DNA from: Candidatus Obscuribacterales bacterium | GTDB lineage: Bacteria; Cyanobacteriota; Vampirovibrionia; Obscuribacterales; Obscuribacteraceae | NCBI GenBank assembly: GCA_019745415.1 | Contig: JAIETF010000035.1 | Location: forward strand, 1-64,000 | Length of the DNA: 64,000 bases | Direction of reading: 5' to 3' | Shown: positions 1 through 7,099 of the stretch, piece by piece | Position numbering within the stretch: position 1 is the first letter of the stretch | How the letters are laid out: the number at the start of each line of letters is the position of its first letter | Position numbers and translations under genes: made by a program | The notes under the pieces: generated by a model | Told to the model about the DNA's origin: nothing | Databases searched by the model: none | The model's input: the letters and a program-made list of their open reading frames with translations, nothing else

Positions 1-144
1 TCATTCCGCTTATAGACGTGTAATTGGGCTGGGCAATAACAACCCCAACCTAAAAAGAGTTGGTTATTGCCCTCATTCCGCTTATAGACGTGTAATTGGG
101 CTGGGCAATAACAACCCCAACCTAAAAAGAGTTGGTTATTGCCC
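1..144. repeat. Two 72-bp tandem repeats, each with a hairpin
   Basis: Two identical 72-base units lie head to tail (1-72 and 73-144), and the first bases of a third copy follow. Each unit contains an inverted repeat whose arms are gggcaataac and gttattgccc, with an A-rich loop. The second copy is followed by a T-rich stretch, so it could act as a transcription terminator for a gene left of the window. The array is cut by the window edge, so its real copy number is unknown. Confidence 0.8.
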
Positions 145-255
145 TCATTTCTTTTAAGAGATTCGAAGGGCTACTCATTCTTCAATACCGTTTAGATGGC
201 ATAGCCTGTAAGGTGGTAAGATTCAAAGTCGCCGTAATTTCCAAAAGCAAAGAAA

Positions 256-357
256 ATGTCCAAACTTTTCAAGAACAGCAAACAAGCAATAATCTGGCTC
301 ATGATCTTTATCTTCTTGGGCTCATTGATTCCAGCCACCTGGGTCTTGTTTCAATAA
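256..357 (+). CDS. Tiny single-pass membrane protein (33 aa), candidate
   Basis: This is an ATG-to-TAA reading frame of 33 codons that ends three bases before the rarA start. The product has a basic N-terminus (MSKLFKNSK) and one long hydrophobic helix containing IIWLMIFIFLGSLI, so it would be a single-pass inner-membrane peptide. The pattern of a short basic head followed by a WLM-containing helix resembles small DUF4044-type proteins of other bacteria, but that is only a visual impression. The Shine-Dalgarno sequence is weak (aaagaaa). Coupling to rarA is plausible because the spacing is so short. It could also be non-coding leader sequence of rarA. Confidence 0.4.
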   Translation: MSKLFKNSKQAIIWLMIFIFLGSLIPATWVLFQ

Positions 358-360
358 GAA

Positions 361-1659
361 ATGGCGCAAAGTTTGTTTCAAGCCAATTCTCTAAACAAGC
401 CGCCCCTGGCCGAGCGTATGAGACCGCGTAGCCTGGATGAGTATTTCGGGCAGGAAAGACTCTTAGAGGAAGGCGGAGTCCTGCAGACCATGCTGGCTCA
501 AGGTTCCATAAGTTCTTTCATACTTTGGGGACCGCCCGGGGTAGGCAAAACCACGCTTGCTCGCATTATTGCGACGAAGACTGACAGCAAATGGGTTTCG
601 TTTTCCGCGGTCACTTCCGGGATTAAGGAAATCAAGGCGGTTATGGCTGAAGCAGAAGCCTTCATGAATCTGGAAAGCCGACGCACCATTCTTTTTGTAG
701 ATGAGATTCACCGCTTTAACAAGGCTCAGCAAGACGCTTTCTTGCCCTATGTAGAAAACGGCACGATTGTATTGGTCGGTGCTACTACTGAGAATCCTTC
801 CTTCGAAATAAACTCAGCTCTTTTGTCGAGGCTGAAGGTCTTCGTTATGGAAGAGCTTTCGCTTGAAGCACTACTCAGAATCATGAGATCGGCTCTGGCG
901 CTACCTGAAAGAGGCATTGGTGAATTTAAGCTGAAAGCATCGGATGATGTGCTCAAGCTGATCGCTTCATATGCCTCTGGTGATGCTCGCACTGCTTTAA
1001 ATTCGCTTGAGTTGGCCGCTAAGCTTGCCAGCAAAAGAGGTAAAGATGAAATCAGCGAAGCCGAAATCAAGTCGGCTGTGCAGCAAGCTATTCTCAAATA
1101 TGATAAAGACGGTGAGAATCACTATAATCTCATTTCTGCTCTGCATAAATCTATTCGCAATTCTGATGCGCAGGCTAGTTTGTACTGGCTGGCTCGCATG
1201 TTGGAAGCCGGAGAGGAACCTCTATTTGTTGCTCGGCGCCTAGTGCGCTTCGCTTCGGAAGACATAGGGTTGGCTGCACCGCAGGCGCTTACTCAGGCTG
1301 TCGCGGCCATGCAGGCCGTAGAGTTTATTGGTATGCCGGAGGGTAAGTTGGCTCTTGCCCAGGCTGTTGTCTATATGGCTCTGGCTCCCAAGTCTAATGC
1401 TGTCTATACTGCATACAAGGCGGCGGCCCAGGATGCACTAAATATGATGCAGCATCCTGTGCCTTTGCACTTGAGGAACGCCCCCACCAAGTTGATGGAC
1501 GAAGTCGGCTACGGTAAAGGCTATAAGTATGCCCACGATTTTGAAGAAGGCCGGGCTGATATGGAATGTTTGCCGACGGAACTCAAGGGTCGCAAGTATT
1601 ATGTGCCGAAGCCGCGAGGTTTTGAAGGAAAGATTGCTAAAGCACTAAAGGAAATTTAG
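361..1659 (+). CDS. rarA: Replication-associated recombination protein A (RarA/MgsA AAA+ ATPase)
   Basis: RarA is a cytosolic AAA+ ATPase related to clamp-loader subunits. It acts at stalled replication forks and interacts with SSB and the replisome. The 432-aa length is normal for the family. The Walker A motif GPPGVGKT is at residues 57-64 and the Walker B FVDEIH is at 112-117. Sensor 1 (TTEN) is near 142-145 and an SRL arginine-finger region is near 155-158. The C-terminal half matches the helical tetramerisation domain ([15 protein letters not shown] and GYKYAHDFE are visible). The start is chosen because the usual family N-terminus [17 protein letters not shown] follows directly. It sits just downstream of a tiny membrane ORF and ends at a strong terminator. 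Confidence 0.96.
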   Translation: MAQSLFQANSLNKPPLAERMRPRSLDEYFGQERLLEEGGVLQTMLAQGSISSFILWGPPGVGKTTLARIIATKTDSKWVSFSAVTSGIKEIKAVMAEAEAFMNLESRRTILFVDEIHRFNKAQQDAFLPYVENGTIVLVGATTENPSFEINSALLSRLKVFVMEELSLEALLRIMRSALALPERGIGEFKLKASDDVLKLIASYASGDARTALNSLELAAKLASKRGKDEISEAEIKSAVQQAILKYDKDGENHYNLISALHKSIRNSDAQASLYWLARMLEAGEEPLFVARRLVRFASEDIGLAAPQALTQAVAAMQAVEFIGMPEGKLALAQAVVYMALAPKSNAVYTAYKAAAQDALNMMQHPVPLHLRNAPTKLMDEVGYGKGYKYAHDFEEGRADMECLPTELKGRKYYVPKPRGFEGKIAKALKEI

Positions 1660-1672
1660 GATATCTAGGATA

Positions 1673-1709
1673 TTTAAAAGGAGGTTTGCCGAGCAAACCT
1701 CCTTTTAAA
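1673..1709. terminator. Bidirectional intrinsic terminator, 17-bp perfect stem
   Basis: The arms at 1673-1689 and 1693-1709 are exact reverse complements, with the three-base loop cga. The arms begin with tttaaaa and end in ttttaaa, so an A/T tract flanks the GC-containing core on both sides. It lies between the convergent rarA and the minus-strand coiled-coil gene and can serve both. Confidence 0.85.
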
Positions 1710-1752
1710 CTTTATGACCATTGACGATGACTTAATTTGGATGGATTAGGTC

Positions 1753-2370
1753 TTATTTCGTCTTAGGTAGAAAAAAGTGCCACCATTTGCGAGCCTTTAG
1801 TGAGGTTACTTCGGCTCTTGTTTCTCTAAGAATCTCAGAGAGTCTTGTGTTTTCGTTCTCAACCGTCTCAAGTATGTCTTCTAGATAATCTCTTTCAACC
1901 TTGAGTTTGGCTAGAGCGTCCATGAGATAGCGTCTTTCTTTGACGGCTGCTTCTTTCTCGTATTCAACAGCCTTCAAAACCTTGACTTGGGCTTCAAGGT
2001 GAGGAATCTTTTGTACGGCCCAGAACTGACTGACCATTACTTGCTTAATGGTTGAATTTTCTTCCGTCAATTCCTGAAGCTTTGTGAGGAGAGCAATAAC
2101 TCGTCTTTGCAAGTAGGCAACTTCGTCCTGACTTTTCGAGACTATCTTTTGCTCCTTATAGTCTTCAATGATCTCGAGTACTTGCTTGCGCATGCGATTG
2201 TCGCGCGCTTGCCTTACTCTTTTGTCTTCCTCACCATCTGATACCGTCTCTGATGCCCATTTAAAGACATGGTCAAGACCTTCAAGGTCGACTACTTCTT
2301 TGTGCTGAGCCGGACTCTGGCTGGTAAAGAAATCCTGGGTTTCCGCAGTATTTGATCTTTGAGTGCTCAC
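1753..2370 (-). CDS. Hypothetical coiled-coil protein
   Basis: I do not recognise a family. The frame is open further upstream, but the GTG at 2370 is the best start: it is preceded by an AGGGGG-type ribosome site at good distance, whereas the longer N-terminus lacks one. This gives about 205 residues. From roughly residue 75 to the end the protein is rich in E, K, L and R with heptad-like spacing, including an ELTEEN segment. This predicts a long coiled coil, and the protein ends in an aromatic/basic tail (KWWHFFLPKTK). There is no signal peptide or membrane helix, so it is probably a cytosolic scaffold or filament-like protein. It is convergent with rarA and divergent from the secretion locus. 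Confidence 0.65.
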   Translation of the reverse strand: MSTQRSNTAETQDFFTSQSPAQHKEVVDLEGLDHVFKWASETVSDGEEDKRVRQARDNRMRKQVLEIIEDYKEQKIVSKSQDEVAYLQRRVIALLTKLQELTEENSTIKQVMVSQFWAVQKIPHLEAQVKVLKAVEYEKEAAVKERRYLMDALAKLKVERDYLEDILETVENENTRLSEILRETRAEVTSLKARKWWHFFLPKTK

Positions 2371-2921
2371 AGGCGCCCCCTTTCTTGCACCTATAATACC
2401 GACAAAGACCGAATTTGTAAAAGAAAATTTGCCATTGCCAATGGTGCCTATATTAACAACCACTTGCCAGCACCGTAAGTGGTGTATTTTGCATATTTTG
2501 CGGCGATACTGCCTGTGGTGACAACGCTTTTTTATCTATTTTATGAGACGCTGAAGGGTGATTTGTTAAGCAGTTAAGATTAATTCGTATGGTATCGCCC
2601 CTGGTAGCTGTCTTCTGAAAACCTTTTCTTGGCAAGTGTTCTTTTCGGCAAGGAGAGCCTGGCAAGCTTGTCCAAACCATTTATGTAATGACTTGTGCGG
2701 CACTGGAACCTAAGTAAATATGTTTAATATATACGCACAACTCGGCGGGCTTTCAAAAGCCGGACTTCCAGCCGAAGGGACTCCTTATATATGAATCTTT
2801 CGCCAGAGTGGGAAAAACCGGGGGGTACTACGTAGGTACACCCAAGACAACGGCGCCCCCAACCCTTACTGTATTGTCACGTCTATGTGTAAGGACGCAA
2901 GTACAGAGATAGGTAAAGGCA
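2371..2921. other. 551-bp intergenic region: promoter area and long leader before the secretion locus
   Basis: No convincing gene lies here. A possible plus-strand promoter is ttgtgc near 2691 with an A/T-rich element (taaata, then tttaatatata) about 16 bases later. If it is used, the first gene has a 5' leader of about 200 bases. That leader holds a small hairpin (cgggctttcaaaagccgg) and GC-rich segments that could fold. I could not assign the leader to a known riboswitch class by eye. Confidence 0.4.
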
Positions 2922-3698
2922 GTGCTTAGATTGAGTGAGAGATTGATTGCAAACGAAGGGTCGGCTGATTTAAGCCGCTGTTTCAGTCTGTCCCGGTTGG
3001 TCTGCGCCGGTCTTTTCGCTTTTGTATTGCTGGGCTTGCCTGTTTCGGCCCTGGCTTATGGTGAATCTGATGTTTTGACGACACTGAAGTCGCCTCTCAT
3101 CCCGACTGCACCTAATGCTCCTTCTTATGGCTATGTAGGTGAGGGTCAGCCTCCGCCCATCGGAGACGGCTTTTGTCCCCCGCCTGTCACACCGGGACAC
3201 TTTGGTGCCCCGTGCCCGCCGCCCAGTGCTCTGTTTGTGCCTCCTGTAATGGGTGGAGACAAGGGCACTGTCAACGCTTATGCTGCTCCCTATCTAACAC
3301 CGCCGCCTTCCGGCGACTGGGACCCGGGGATGATCCATGAGAATAACGGTGGTGCCTATCCTCCCGCCACTTGGACCACTATCAATCCAGGCGGCGGAAT
3401 ATCGGGCAGTGCTCCTATATGTAGATGGGACTCGCAGAAAACCCAAGACCACGGTCGAAACATAAACGGAAATAAGAGCTACGTTTTTGACTTCGGAGAA
3501 AGCCCTGCCTGCAAGCCTGATGTGCAGATAATGCCGCAGATTTCGCAAGATGGTCCCAGAGCAAGAACCAACGGAGGCATGAACGGCGCCACGCGCTGCC
3601 CCAACCTCCCCAATGCCCAAGCTACAGCAATTAGATACGGTAATCGAATACCTTCAGCAACCGGCCAGAAAGCCAAATTCACAATAGCCCCATATTGA
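2922..3698 (+). CDS. Secreted proline/glycine-rich protein, paralogue A
   Basis: This 258-aa protein starts at a GTG preceded by an aggtaaagg ribosome site. About 25 polar residues come first, then a hydrophobic core (residues about 25-45) and an AxA cleavage site (ALA before YGES). It should therefore be exported to the periplasm or envelope. The mature part is rich in Pro, Gly, Asn and Cys and has no recognised domain. It shares the pattern SPLIP ... EGQPPPIGDG ... PVTPG and a late YVFDFG-type segment with the next gene, so the two are paralogues. It is the first gene of a plus-strand series leading into VirB-like genes, which suggests an accessory envelope or surface component of that machine. 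That role is inference. Confidence 0.75.
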   Translation: MLRLSERLIANEGSADLSRCFSLSRLVCAGLFAFVLLGLPVSALAYGESDVLTTLKSPLIPTAPNAPSYGYVGEGQPPPIGDGFCPPPVTPGHFGAPCPPPSALFVPPVMGGDKGTVNAYAAPYLTPPPSGDWDPGMIHENNGGAYPPATWTTINPGGGISGSAPICRWDSQKTQDHGRNINGNKSYVFDFGESPACKPDVQIMPQISQDGPRARTNGGMNGATRCPNLPNAQATAIRYGNRIPSATGQKAKFTIAPY

Positions 3699-3743
3699 GA
3701 ATCAAATTTTGCAACCCGCTAGAAAGCCTCCAGGAGAAACCAA

Positions 3744-4742
3744 ATGTTAAAGCTCAAGACTGTTTCACTAACCCTAGCCATCACACTTGGCTCGGCTTTC
3801 GGCACAGCGGCGCAGGCCGCGTCGCCCGGTCCCTGGCCCGGCAGTCCGCCCCAGGGTACACCTGCTCCAGGCGCGCCGGTGTCTACATTGAGAACACCGC
3901 TTATTCCTGGTCAGCAAACTGGTGCACCGTTCATTCCGGCAATTGAAGGACAGCCCCCGGCTATTGGTGATGGTCCTACTCCCGTACCGGTGACGCCGGG
4001 TATGGGTGGTCCGCCTACATTGCTTCCTTGGGTGCCTTCCATACCGACCACTCAGATAGACAATAACTTCTCCGGTATTCCACTGCCCGTCAGTCCGGCT
4101 GTAGTCTCGCCGCCCGGCGTACTTGGACCTTCATTGAGCGGCATCGTCCCGGCTCCGCCCTCGACTCCTGGAGCTGACCCTGGTTCTCTCACTGCCCCCA
4201 TGGGCAGTTTCAACCCGGCTCAGCAGGTGAATATTCGTCCCACCGGCGGTATTGCCGGTACTGGCGGCTATTACACTTCCATCCCCACGGTTCGTCGTGG
4301 TGGGCAAGAGACGCGTCAGTATGACCTCAGAGGACGCAACTCTGCCATAGGTATGGGTCCCGATGATGGTTCTCAAGATAATATCGAAAGACTTGGACCC
4401 TGGGCTGGTTGGGGTACAGTCACTGGTGTGCCCACTGGTAATGGTTTGAGGCACAGCGCCCTAGACCTCGGCGGTGGTATGCGCTTCCAGGCTGGCGGAC
4501 AGACAATATCCACCGGTTCGACAATCCAAGATTATGGTTTGTCCAGCACGAGAAACAATCCGATTGCTTCTCTTAACGCCAATCAATCATATGAATTTGG
4601 ACAGGGCAGAAGACGTCTACCTATATACAGCCACAGAACTACTGATTTCGGTCTACCTCTAACAATGCCGTCTCCTGCCAACTCTAATCCGCAGAAGACA
4701 GGTCAAAAGCTCTTGCCGTCTGCTGTGATTACAAACTTCTAA
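3744..4742 (+). CDS. Secreted proline/glycine-rich protein, paralogue B
   Basis: This 332-aa protein has a good ribosome site (aggaga) before the ATG and a clear signal peptide of about 25 residues ending in AQA. The mature part is dominated by Pro, Gly, Ser and Thr. It repeats the landmarks of the upstream paralogue: TPLIP, EGQPPAIGDG, PVTPG and, near the C-terminus, QSYEFG. The extra length comes from a Pro-rich insertion (residues about 85-155). No catalytic motif is visible. Position and composition suggest a structural envelope or surface protein made with the secretion apparatus, but no homologue is recognised. Confidence 0.75.
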   Translation: MLKLKTVSLTLAITLGSAFGTAAQAASPGPWPGSPPQGTPAPGAPVSTLRTPLIPGQQTGAPFIPAIEGQPPAIGDGPTPVPVTPGMGGPPTLLPWVPSIPTTQIDNNFSGIPLPVSPAVVSPPGVLGPSLSGIVPAPPSTPGADPGSLTAPMGSFNPAQQVNIRPTGGIAGTGGYYTSIPTVRRGGQETRQYDLRGRNSAIGMGPDDGSQDNIERLGPWAGWGTVTGVPTGNGLRHSALDLGGGMRFQAGGQTISTGSTIQDYGLSSTRNNPIASLNANQSYEFGQGRRRLPIYSHRTTDFGLPLTMPSPANSNPQKTGQKLLPSAVITNF

Positions 4743-4834
4743 GTCGTCAAGAATCGATAGTTCTGGAATGAGGGGGAATATTCCCATACCCGTGGGAAAT
4801 CCCCCGATTTCTATTTCAGGGGTGGTTTCGTACT

Positions 4835-5548
4835 ATGTCTTCACGAACGGAACACACCGCACGAAACAAAGACAAACGGTATTCACAAATGATAAGCAAA
4901 GACAAAACTCAATCTAATAAAGCCAAGCTGGCAATGAGCTTTGTAATCGCTTCCCTGCTCACTGTTCAAGTAAGCCCTGTGTTTGCCCAGTACGCGATGA
5001 GTGCAGCTGATGATTCTATGCTTCCTCCGGAAGTAGTACCGCTGGATCCCAATGTTGCTCAGAAGTTGGCTCAGACTCAAGCTCAAGCCCGCGACATGGC
5101 AGACCTGAATGTAGCTGGTACTCCTCAGAATAATCAGTCAATGAGTTCCGCCAGTCAGACCCGCCAGAACATGATGGATTCCTTGATGAATCAAGGTAGT
5201 TTCCAAAATGATTTCGGCGCTCCCAGTCAGGCCGATGCCCCGGGAATGGTTTCTCAGGGAAATGCCGGAACCAGCGACTGGATTATGCCCGGACAGCAAG
5301 GTGGAGCCTCTTCCATGACCGCTTACGGAAATGTCCAGCAGACCCAAACTCTCTCCGCTCCTGCTCCCAATCCACCGGTGAGACGTGATATCGGAAGAGC
5401 CGGACTCTCAACAGCAATCAGTGCTCTTGCGGGATTCGGAGCCGGCGCCGTCCTCGGCAGCACCCTAAGAAGACCGAACACAATGATGGGTGTGGGCATG
5501 ACCAGTCTGATGATGACAGGTATAGGCAGAGGCTTATTTCGCAGATAG
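4835..5548 (+). CDS. Secreted Gln/Met-rich protein with hydrophobic glycine-rich tail
   Basis: This 237-aa hypothetical protein starts at the ATG that follows an aggggt ribosome site. A later ATG at 4889 is an alternative that would shorten a long basic N-terminus. A hydrophobic signal ends in VFA before QYAM. The middle (residues about 60-180) is low-complexity, rich in Gln, Met, Ser and Asn. The C-terminus has a glycine-rich hydrophobic stretch (LAGFGAGAVLGS) and a Met-rich segment, ending in RGLFRR. This could be a membrane-associated hairpin. It lies among other exported proteins just upstream of the VirB-like genes. The function is unknown. Confidence 0.7.
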   Translation: MSSRTEHTARNKDKRYSQMISKDKTQSNKAKLAMSFVIASLLTVQVSPVFAQYAMSAADDSMLPPEVVPLDPNVAQKLAQTQAQARDMADLNVAGTPQNNQSMSSASQTRQNMMDSLMNQGSFQNDFGAPSQADAPGMVSQGNAGTSDWIMPGQQGGASSMTAYGNVQQTQTLSAPAPNPPVRRDIGRAGLSTAISALAGFGAGAVLGSTLRRPNTMMGVGMTSLMMTGIGRGLFRR

Positions 5549-5596
5549 TCAAAGTATTCCAAAGTCTTCACTCCCTCGATAATTCGGAGACAACAA

Positions 5597-6235
5597 ATGA
5601 AAATCAATGGTTTTCTTCTAGCTCTAACAACTTTGACAGTGGCAGCGGCATCTGCTCCGGCTTTCGCCCAGGAGCGCCCGGCTCCCAACCCCAGAGGTAT
5701 GAGATTCGATTTTGGTGTCAATACTTACAGAATCGATCCATCTGCTCCTCCTAGAAGATCCGTATACAACGGACCTATCGGCACCGTCGGTAAAGGCGTG
5801 AGCGCCAAGAACGGCAGCTTCCTCGGCGTCGATCCCTCAGTTTTGAAACAGCGGCCTGCCGCTCCCCAGCCCATGGTGGCTACCAATCTGATTCCTCAGA
5901 TTCTTCCTCAGCAAACCACTGCGTTTAACCCCGCATTCGGTAAGCCCATGCAGCCTATGACTGCATCTCCCTCTGCAATGACTGCCCCGCAATTGCCAGC
6001 GGCCAAGTCTACGAGCCAACCACAGCGGTCATCCGAAAATGTGGCCGGTCGTTTGAGAACTCCTGTCAAACCGCACTACATTGCTCGTAATGCGAATGCC
6101 GGAAGACTCAACAAACCTGCAATCAACAGTTACGGCAGTGGCTTCCAACCTGGATCCATCGTGCCGACAGGCGGGTCCTCAGGCGCTGGAACCTCGACTT
6201 CTACATCAGTTAGCGGTGTAATCGTCGGAAGATAA
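5597..6235 (+). CDS. Secreted hypothetical protein
   Basis: This 212-aa protein has a textbook signal peptide (MKINGF, a hydrophobic core, then AFA before QERP). The mature chain is Pro, Ala, Ser and Asn rich with no cysteines and no recognised domain. It carries RFDFGVNTY early, and the C-terminal tail is rich in Gly, Ser and Thr (STSTSVSG). A ggag ribosome site lies nine bases upstream. It is the fourth exported protein in a row in this series and is followed by a VirB2-like gene with an excellent ribosome site. The likely location is periplasm or envelope; the role is unknown. Confidence 0.7.
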   Translation: MKINGFLLALTTLTVAAASAPAFAQERPAPNPRGMRFDFGVNTYRIDPSAPPRRSVYNGPIGTVGKGVSAKNGSFLGVDPSVLKQRPAAPQPMVATNLIPQILPQQTTAFNPAFGKPMQPMTASPSAMTAPQLPAAKSTSQPQRSSENVAGRLRTPVKPHYIARNANAGRLNKPAINSYGSGFQPGSIVPTGGSSGAGTSTSTSVSGVIVGR

Positions 6236-6312
6236 GGCGCGCTGGCAATAATCAAAAAAGAAAAACAAAAACACCAACCTTTCTCTAAATCACCCAACCT
6301 AGGAGGTCCTCC

Positions 6313-6741
6313 ATGACTAAACTCTCATCCCTCGCCAAAAAAATCGCCGCTACTCACTCTTTCAAAGTCGCGACTCGGGTGGGATTCCTTCTGGCTCCCC
6401 AACTCGTGCTCATGGCTCTCGGTGTATTCGACCAGGCTGCTCACGCACAAGGTTTGGTCGGTCAAGGGGTTGACCCGCGTTATGGTCAATCGAACGAAGT
6501 AGGTATGTTGGCAGACTACGGTTATGACACCGCCAGAGATATCTCCCGTGTTGTCACCGCTCTGTCCACTGTTCCCTCCTCTCTCGCCGGCATGAAGATT
6601 GCCTTCGGTCAGCGTGACGGTGGTGAAGCTGCGATGAACGTAGCCAAAGGTCTCGGTATCGGATTCGGCGGACCTACCGCTGTTCACCTTATCGGTACTT
6701 TCGCTATCAACAACTACGGTGGTCTCGGCGGCGGTCTCTAA
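6313..6741 (+). CDS. Short exported protein, candidate VirB2/TrbC-like pilin
   Basis: This 142-aa product has a basic N-terminus, a long hydrophobic signal (about residues 20-45, ending AHA before QGLV), and a mature part of about 97 residues. The mature part has two mildly hydrophobic stretches, one before and one after a polar QRDGGE loop, and a glycine-rich end (YGGLGGGL). That layout, small size and position just before VirB6/VirB3/VirB4-like genes match a VirB2-type pilin subunit. The sequence itself does not prove it. The ribosome site is the strongest in the window (aggaggtcc) and the gene is followed by a hairpin array. Both fit a protein needed in many copies. Confidence 0.55.
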   Translation: MTKLSSLAKKIAATHSFKVATRVGFLLAPQLVLMALGVFDQAAHAQGLVGQGVDPRYGQSNEVGMLADYGYDTARDISRVVTALSTVPSSLAGMKIAFGQRDGGEAAMNVAKGLGIGFGGPTAVHLIGTFAINNYGGLGGGL

Positions 6742-6771
6742 TCGCCTCGATGCCAAAAGGCAGGTAAACTT

Positions 6772-6940
6772 GAAAGACCGCCCGAAAGGGCGGTCTTTCG
6801 AACATAGACAAATTAGACCGCCCGAAAGGGCAGATTTTTTATAGATTTTTCGAACATAGACAAATTAGACCGCCCGAAAGGGCAGATTTTTTATAGATTT
6901 TTCGAACATAGACAAATTTGACCGCCCGAAAGGGCGCACT
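6772..6940 (+). repeat. Array of four terminator-like hairpins with 52-bp direct repeats
   Basis: The first hairpin is perfect: gaaagaccgccc at 6772-6783, a gaaa loop, and gggcggtctttc at 6788-6799. Three further copies of gaccgcccgaaagggc begin at 6816, 6868 and 6920. The last three are spaced exactly 52 bases apart and share T-rich tails (attttttatag). Their stems are weaker than the first because the right arm has changed. The array separates the VirB2-like gene from the giant VirB6-like gene and can act as a partial terminator. Confidence 0.85.
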
Positions 6941-7099
6941 TTATTTATAGATTTTTTCTGCGGAAGATTAAAATCCGCCAGATTTCCCGTCTAGATGGGA
7001 ATAACCACACTGACAGATATTAATTTAGGACCTAAAGTGTTTCCACAAGACACCCCGAAAAGTCGGTCTTGAGCCTTGCTTTTCTTGCAAAGAAGAAGA
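6941..7099. other. Leader of the giant VirB6-like gene with small inverted repeats
   Basis: After the hairpin array the sequence holds gcgga...tccgc and ttccc...gggaa arms. It also holds a 13-base palindrome, tttagg-a-cctaaa, at 7024-7036. The palindrome could be an operator and the others could extend the structured region. I see no convincing -35/-10 pair, so the downstream genes may depend on read-through from upstream. Confidence 0.3.

Noticed and set aside
132-431. 99-codon plus-strand frame across the start of rarA
   Set aside because: It overlaps rarA in another frame, has no ribosome site or protein-like composition, and starts in a repeat hairpin. The small ORF at 256-357 explains the region better.
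2453-2680. 75-codon minus-strand frame upstream of the coiled-coil gene
   Set aside because: Composition is not protein-like, no ribosome site is seen, and it lies in the likely leader/promoter region of the plus-strand locus.
2800-2921. Cobalamin or c-di-GMP-I riboswitch
   Set aside because: Short boxes resemble parts of each class, but the conserved order, the pairing partners and a relevant downstream gene are missing. It is kept only as a low-interest structured leader.
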